Below the pieces are notes generated by a model that saw nothing but the letters and a program-made list of their open reading frames with translations, did not search any database and was not told the DNA's origin. This document shows, one piece after another, positions 59,880 through 64,000 of a DNA stretch of 64,000 bases. The DNA comes from Cryptosporangium sp044454545 (GTDB lineage Bacteria; Actinomycetota; Actinomycetes; Mycobacteriales; Cryptosporangiaceae). The translations under genes were made by a program, and so were the position numbers. Numbering within the stretch: position 1 is the stretch's first letter; the number at the start of each line of letters is the position of its first letter. The stretch spans positions 87,090 through 151,089 of the forward strand of contig NZ_JBITDV010000017.1 of NCBI RefSeq assembly GCF_044454545.1, read 5' to 3'.

Positions 59880-61067
59880 CTAGGTTCGGAGGTCGAGCAG
59901 GGGTACCAGTGCGTGCGCGAAGCTCACCGGTTCCGCGCTTGCGCCGAGGTGGTTGCCGGGCAGGTCGATGAGGGGCAGACCTAGCTGATCGGCTAAGGCG
60001 TGGGCGGCTCGTCGCGCCAGCTGATGATGGCTCGACGAGCCGGCGCACACGGTGAGTCTGGTCTGTTGTAGGGCCTGGATATCGGGTTGGTAGAAGACGG
60101 TGGGGCCGGCCATTTGGCCGAGGAAGTAGCGGTTCTTCTCGAGCTCTTCAGCCGGCAGGCGCGGCAGAGCCATGTGCTGGGGAGGCGTCTGTTCCGGTCC
60201 TGTGTGATGGGCGGCTGCGCTGAGGTCGAAGAACTCCTGGACCGCCCGCTGCGGATCGGTTTCGGCGACGGCGAACGCCGACGCGGCGCGTTCGGCGAGT
60301 TCGGTGTCGTCGAGGAGCGTGATCAGGGGCGGCTCGTGCAGCACGGCTGATCTGAGGAGGTGTGGGTGCTGTGTGGCCAGTTCGAGGACGGTCACGGCCC
60401 CGCCGCTCGTTCCGAGGAAGCGGGCCGGCTCCCCGGTGAACGCGTCGATCAGCACGGCGAGGTCCTGCGCGAGGACGTGCGGAGTCGGTCGAGCCATTCC
60501 GGGCGTCCTCGGACTGGCGCCGATGCCGCGCGGATCGTGGGTGACTACGGTGTAGTGCGCTGCGAGTTCGGTCGCGAGGGCTGTGAACCCGGCTCGCCCG
60601 GCCGGCGCGCCGACGAGGAAGAGCAGTGGTCCCTCGCCCCGGACGCTGTAGGTGATGGTTGTGTCGGGGCGCTCGAGGATGGCGGGGGAGTTCTCAGCGA
60701 GATCGGTGTAGTCGGCGATCTTGCGGGTGATCACCTCGAGAGCACGGTCGAGGGCCGCACGGCGCTCCAGGACGCGGCGACGATGGGCGTCGAGCAGGTC
60801 CAGCCGCAAGCGGGAGGGGTCGGTGGCCGCGGCGTCGGCGCTGGTGAACTGCGCGATGTCGGACAGGGGCATTCCCGTTTCTCGCAGGTGGACCAGCATG
60901 TCGATCAACTCGACGTCGGTGGTCAGGTACTGACGCCGTCCAGCAGCGTCGCGCCGCGGGGTCGGCAGGATGCCCTGCCGCTCGAAGTACCGCAGTGTGT
61001 CGGGCTCGAGACCTGCACGCGCGGCGACCTCTGAGATGCCGAATGGTTTCTCTGGCTCATTGCGCAC
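59880..61067 (-). CDS. MerR-type regulator fused to an alpha/beta hydrolase
   Basis: This encodes 395 residues. Residues 8-75 form the MerR winged helix (FGISEVAARAGLEPDTLRYF, then RRQYLTTDVELIDMLVHLRE). A dimerisation coiled coil follows (about 85-120, HRRRVLERRAALDRALEVIT). From about 133 to the end it is an alpha/beta hydrolase: VVTHDPRGIGASPRTPG, a nucleophile elbow with Ser221 in RFLGTSGGAVTVLE, and a C-terminal His in DLPGNHLGASAEP. The hydrolase may act as a ligand-binding sensor, with or without catalysis. The fusion is unbroken, with no internal stop. Confidence 0.82.
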   Translation of the reverse strand: MRNEPEKPFGISEVAARAGLEPDTLRYFERQGILPTPRRDAAGRRQYLTTDVELIDMLVHLRETGMPLSDIAQFTSADAAATDPSRLRLDLLDAHRRRVLERRAALDRALEVITRKIADYTDLAENSPAILERPDTTITYSVRGEGPLLFLVGAPAGRAGFTALATELAAHYTVVTHDPRGIGASPRTPGMARPTPHVLAQDLAVLIDAFTGEPARFLGTSGGAVTVLELATQHPHLLRSAVLHEPPLITLLDDTELAERAASAFAVAETDPQRAVQEFFDLSAAAHHTGPEQTPPQHMALPRLPAEELEKNRYFLGQMAGPTVFYQPDIQALQQTRLTVCAGSSSHHQLARRAAHALADQLGLPLIDLPGNHLGASAEPVSFAHALVPLLDLRT

Positions 61068-61439
61068 GATGAAAGCCTGCTACCTGGATCCCGGTTCAGG
61101 TCAAGCGACGGGTCTCCCGCTTGGCATCCGAGGACAAGCAACCCGCGTTCCCGGGGCAGCACTCAGGCACCGAGGCGAGGGCGAGAGGCGTTCGGAGGAC
61201 GACTTCGGGTTGGACTCTCCACGGATCGCTCATGCCGCTGATCGTCAGAGCGCTGTGTCGGGGCGCAGAAATGAGAGTTTCGATGACCGTCAGCGCAGGT
61301 CGATGCGATGCGCACGTGAGTCAGCCGTCTCGCCTTACGGGCTGACGGCCCGTGCGAGTACTCACCGCTCGACGAGCCAGCAGTGACCTTGAGCAGTCCA
61401 GCGACTCCCGTCGAGGGGTGGGCAGTCCGGAAGGCAGGC
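61068..61439. other. Intergenic stretch
   Basis: Upstream region of the MerR/hydrolase gene. No convincing gene; only short shadow frames. Confidence 0.35.
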
Positions 61440-61665
61440 ATGCAGACGTCCGGCCGACAGTTGTGGCGTGTCTCGGTGAGGGGCGTGGTCTTCCTGCGGG
61501 GCCGGGTGCTTCTGCTGGTTGGTCGACCAGGACACTGCGCCGACGCTCTCCGACGAACACATCGAGCTGCACCTGTTCAGCCCCGACGACATCGAGGGAC
61601 TACCGATGCCGGACGGGTACCGGGCGTCAATCCGGGCGATGCAAGCGCTGGAACCCCAGCCCTAA
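61440..61665 (+). pseudogene. Nudix hydrolase remnant with internal deletion
   Basis: From the ATG at 61440 the N-terminal strand reads RQLWRVSVRGVVFLRGRVLL, as in Nudix proteins. After a few residues the reading changes frame and resumes at DEHIELHLFSPDDIEGLPMP, then DGYRASIRAMQAL to the stop at 61665. This is the C-terminal part of the same kind of protein. The Nudix box (GxxxxxExxxxxREUxEExGU) that should lie between is missing, so a deletion removed the catalytic part. It is non-functional. Confidence 0.6.
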
Positions 61666-62161
61666 CCAGCGAGGTGCACCGGGCGCCCGACACCGCCAGA
61701 GCCGCAAGCGCGATCGCCGCGCTGTCGTTGGCGACAGAATCGCTTGCGTCCATTTTTCTAGGATGGCAGCGGTGCGCGCCGCGAGTGGGTGAATCCGCCG
61801 CTCCATGACGGCGAAGGGAACATCCGCTTCTGCCGCCGTTCGTCAGGTCGCCGGCCGTGTTCTGCTCTGCGGACGGGCTGGGCGGCGTTCCATCCGCCGC
61901 CGTCCATGGCAGAACGCACGGCAGCGTCTGGGTGGGAATGCTCCGGAAGGCCTTGACCGGCTGGTCGTGCCCCCTCGCCGCGAGCGTGGTCGCTACGAGG
62001 TGCGAAACGAAAGCATCGCGACCGTGTGCTCCTGGCCGGTCATCGGCCAGGAGCGGCGGGTCGACCGGACGTGCGGGGCCGGAACTGTGCCGTGGGAGGG
62101 CCGCGCTGTCAGCCCGCTCGACGGCGCCCACCGTGGTACGCGCCGCCGAGGACGGTGACCG
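61666..62161. other. Stretch without a supported gene
   Basis: Open frames on both strands lack start signals or recognisable domains. It is probably decayed sequence. Confidence 0.35.
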
Positions 62162-62569
62162 TCAGGTCCGCGCGTAGTACGCGCGGCTCTGACGCGTGGC
62201 CACCAACAGCAAGAGGGCGACGATCGGCAGTGCTGCCGGAAGGAGCGTGGGCCAGTTGTCGGCGAGTTGGCCTGCCGCGTCTTTCGATGAGTCGGGGTCG
62301 GACGTGGCGTCGCCGAACACCGCGTAGATCTGGAGAATCGTGATGACGACGGCGACGACGTAGGCACCCCGTCCGCCTTGCCAGACTCCGCGCAGGACGA
62401 GGAACCAGACGGGTAGGAAGACGGCGGAGAGGACCGCCGCGATCCAGTTGCCGTCCAGCGCAGCCTCCACCGCGAACCACACCAGCCGGATCGGAGCGAG
62501 GACGAGCAGCCCGAGCGCAATGATGACGGGCGTCGGAGGGCGTCGTGCGGGCAAATCTGGCGGCGTCAT
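62162..62569 (-). CDS. Small integral membrane protein
   Basis: This encodes 135 residues from the ATG at 62569. There are four likely transmembrane helices: PVIIALGLLVLAPIRLVWFA, WIAAVLSAVFLPVWFLVLRG, AYVVAVVITILQIYAVFG, and LLPAALPIVALLLLVAT. The loop between helices 3 and 4 is acidic and polar. This type of four-helix protein is common in actinobacteria, with no assigned role. Confidence 0.65.
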   Translation of the reverse strand: MTPPDLPARRPPTPVIIALGLLVLAPIRLVWFAVEAALDGNWIAAVLSAVFLPVWFLVLRGVWQGGRGAYVVAVVITILQIYAVFGDATSDPDSSKDAAGQLADNWPTLLPAALPIVALLLLVATRQSRAYYART

Positions 62570-62955
62570 CGCGGCCCTGCATTCGTGATGGTGTGCAGCG
62601 GTGTGGTGTTCAATGAGACCCCCGTGGATGGTCGGGACGGCGACGTCCACAAGGGTCGAGGTCAGCGCCGGCATGGTTGGTTTCCGCGCTGACATTGCAT
62701 CTGTGCCCTCCGCGTCATTCGCGCCGGTCTCCGCGTCTGGGTCGGCGACGGCCGTGCGGTGTTCACTCGTCATCGCCGCAGTCAGCCCGACCGTCGCCAA
62801 GGTGCAGCCCTTCCACCTGTACGACAGCGGAATCGCGTGCCGGCGACGGGCGCGCCTTGCTCATCCAGCCGAACAGAACCCCAAAGGGTTCGACTTCCGA
62901 AGTTCTTTGATGCCGCCGATAGCTGGCTGGGTGCCGGCTCGGTCCAGACGTAGAG
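62570..62955. other. Intergenic stretch
   Basis: No convincing gene; upstream region of the membrane protein and flank of repeat copy B. Confidence 0.35.
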
Positions 62956-62988
62956 CGGCCCGGAGCGCGGGTTTCGCGTTCCGGGCCG
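62956..62988 (-). terminator. Hairpin downstream of peptide gene B
   Basis: CGGCCCGGAGCGCG paired with CGCGTTCCGGGCCG, one mismatch, 5-nt loop, 15 nt from the stop of copy B. Confidence 0.7.
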
Positions 62989-63002
62989 GGGTGCTGGGTG
63001 GT

Positions 63003-63134
63003 TCAGTTGCAGTAGTTGTAGTCCCAGCAGTCGTTGTAGTGCTTGCGGTGGTGGCGGCGACGGGGGCGGCAGTCGTAGTCGTACGAGTTGTCGTTGCAGT
63101 CGTACGAGTAGTCGTAGTCGTAGCAGCCGCTCAT
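63003..63134 (-). CDS. Tyr/Asp/Cys-rich 43-residue peptide, copy B
   Basis: The DNA is identical to copy A (58010-58141), with AGGAGG 9-10 nt before the ATG. Because intergenic parts have diverged while the coding part has not, either the sequence is under strong selection or the copies have been homogenised. Confidence 0.65.
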   Translation of the reverse strand: MSGCYDYDYSYDCNDNSYDYDCRPRRRHHRKHYNDCWDYNYCN

Positions 63135-63255
63135 GTCGTCCAGCCTCCTGAGGTTGTTCGGCGGGGTGTGTCCCCGTCCTGAAACCAGGTTCGCGCGGAA
63201 CGGCTCTCCGCTCGATCGCCGGGACGACGCCGCGAAGGTTCGGTTCCCAACACTT

Positions 63256-63775
63256 TCCCTAGAGAGAGCGTGGCTACGCGAGGACGGTCGCGATCTTGGC
63301 TGACGGAAGCCTTCCATGCGTCCGGGTCGTATCCGGGTGGTCCGCGGGCGACAAACCGCAGGCGGACGTGGCCACGCCCGTGATGGACCGGGTCGATGCG
63401 GAGGTCGTGTTCCAGCGATTCCCAGCTTCGAACCCTGTCCCCTCCCTGAGAGGACTCCGCTGGGTCGGCGGCCCACGCGGTGAGTGTGCGGCTGTGACTC
63501 GCGCCGGATCGGGTGGTCTCGGCGCGGTTGGCCGTGGAGCGGCGTGGCCGCGCCGTCACGCGGCCGGTGCCGCCGTGGGCGCGGGCGTCGGCGAACGGTC
63601 CGTCGGCGATCAGCACCTCGCCGTTACGGACCCGGACGGTGGTGGAGTCGGCGATCGGCTGTAGGCGGTTGCCCAGTTTTCGTATCCCGCGGGTCTCCAT
63701 TTCGGTGATCCACGGCTCGGGATCCGCGTCTTCTTCGACGTCCTCGTCCACGCACACCAGCATGAGGTACCTCAT
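63256..63775 (-). pseudogene. YCII-related protein, truncated and joined to foreign sequence
   Basis: The ATG at 63775 has AGGAGG upstream. The first 65 residues follow the YCII/DGPF family of actinobacteria: RYLMLVCVDEDVEEDADPEP, then RNGEVLIADGPFADARAHGG. Normally this continues with a GGFDVI-type strand; here it turns into an Arg/Ala-rich sequence. In the same frame a different protein-like segment follows: SLEHDLRIDPVHHGRGHVRL, then RFVARGPPGYDPDAWKA. The reading looks like two unrelated broken genes fused by deletion. Confidence 0.6.
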
Positions 63776-64000
63776 GTCGCCTCCTGATCGTCGGTTCGTT
63801 TCTAGACCGACGATCAGCGATGGTGTGGAATCGACACGTCATTGCCCTCGACCTGTGAACCGCTGCCGCCGCCACCCCGCGGGCCGTCGAGCCGGATCGG
63901 CGCGGACTAGCCTCAATACCGGTAACTTAGGTCTAATTCGGTCGTTGGTCAGGTCGTGCCACGTGCGGGTCAGGTAAAGGTCGTCGGTGAGCGGTTGTCG
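63776..64000. other. Window end, no supported gene
   Basis: Upstream region of the YCII-like remnant. No further gene can be supported before the window ends. Confidence 0.35.

Larger units (their letters stand above)
62956..63255 (-). repeat. Duplicated peptide-gene unit, copy B
   Basis: Same organisation as 57963-58265: hairpin, identical 132-nt gene, similar upstream region with GGAACCGAAC on the coding strand. The two copies are in the same orientation about 5 kb apart. Confidence 0.85.

Noticed and set aside
1..64000. CRISPR arrays, rRNA genes and complete tRNA genes
   Set aside because: None found on inspection; only the tRNA 3' fragment at 38822-38862.

Overview
This 64 kb window is high-GC actinobacterial DNA. 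GTG and TTG starts are frequent, genes overlap by ATGA or GTGA, and the families present (type VII secretion accessories, BTAD regulators, DUF6879, NB-ARC/TPR STAND proteins, IS5/IS3/IS256 transposases) are typical of filamentous actinomycetes such as the Micromonosporaceae, Cryptosporangiaceae or Streptomycetaceae. The genus cannot be fixed from the sequence. Much of the window is accessory DNA: several insertion sequences, many broken genes, and stacked defence-type genes.

Left part (1-11 kb): the 3' end of a BTAD regulator, a decayed acetyltransferase, a helix-turn-helix/TPR regulator, two small hypothetical genes, a three-gene type VII secretion accessory operon (WXG-like protein, large proline-rich WXG/PPE-like protein, mycosin protease) and a lipoprotein. 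A paralogous copy of the secretion operon lies at 45.6-49.3 kb. The two copies share a conserved upstream block at exactly the same distance from the first gene.

Defence core (11.2-30.3 kb): a complete class 1 DISARM anti-phage system, drmD-drmMI-drmA-drmB-drmC, transcribed leftward with overlapping genes. Divergent from drmD is a helix-turn-helix/ImmA-type metallopeptidase regulator, translationally coupled to a PIN-domain protein. A perfect 7-bp inverted repeat sits in the 80-bp divergent promoter. Next comes a leftward operon of a small protein, a DUF6879 protein and an NB-ARC/TPR STAND protein. Divergent from it is a two-helix membrane protein whose C-terminal tail carries the same short motif as the STAND protein's N terminus, which looks like a bacterial NLR/effector pair using an amyloid-type signalling motif.

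Mobile and decaying segment (30.5-42.8 kb): a NucA/NucB-like secreted nuclease with a shifted tail, an intact 877-bp IS5 element with a TAA target duplication, a decayed second IS5 transposase, a three-gene sigma-factor operon, and three paralogous PIN-domain genes (one intact, one broken by a single-base insertion, one truncated). A tyrosine recombinase lies beside a tRNA 3'-end fragment that probably marks an island boundary. Beyond it are an Mrr-like restriction endonuclease, two excisionase-like proteins and an XRE regulator with a perfect 11-bp palindrome between divergent genes.

Right part (42.8-64 kb): the larger type VII accessory operon, a TPR-like gene and a ParB-like fragment separated by a 923-bp IS5 element, an IS3 element, a tautomerase-like gene, a WYL regulator divergent from an epoxide hydrolase, a diiron ODP-type metallo-beta-lactamase-fold protein, an IS256 fragment, a MerR/alpha-beta-hydrolase fusion, and gene debris (Nudix, YCII). 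A 43-residue Tyr/Asp/Cys-rich peptide gene occurs twice with identical coding DNA, inside a 300-bp duplicated unit.
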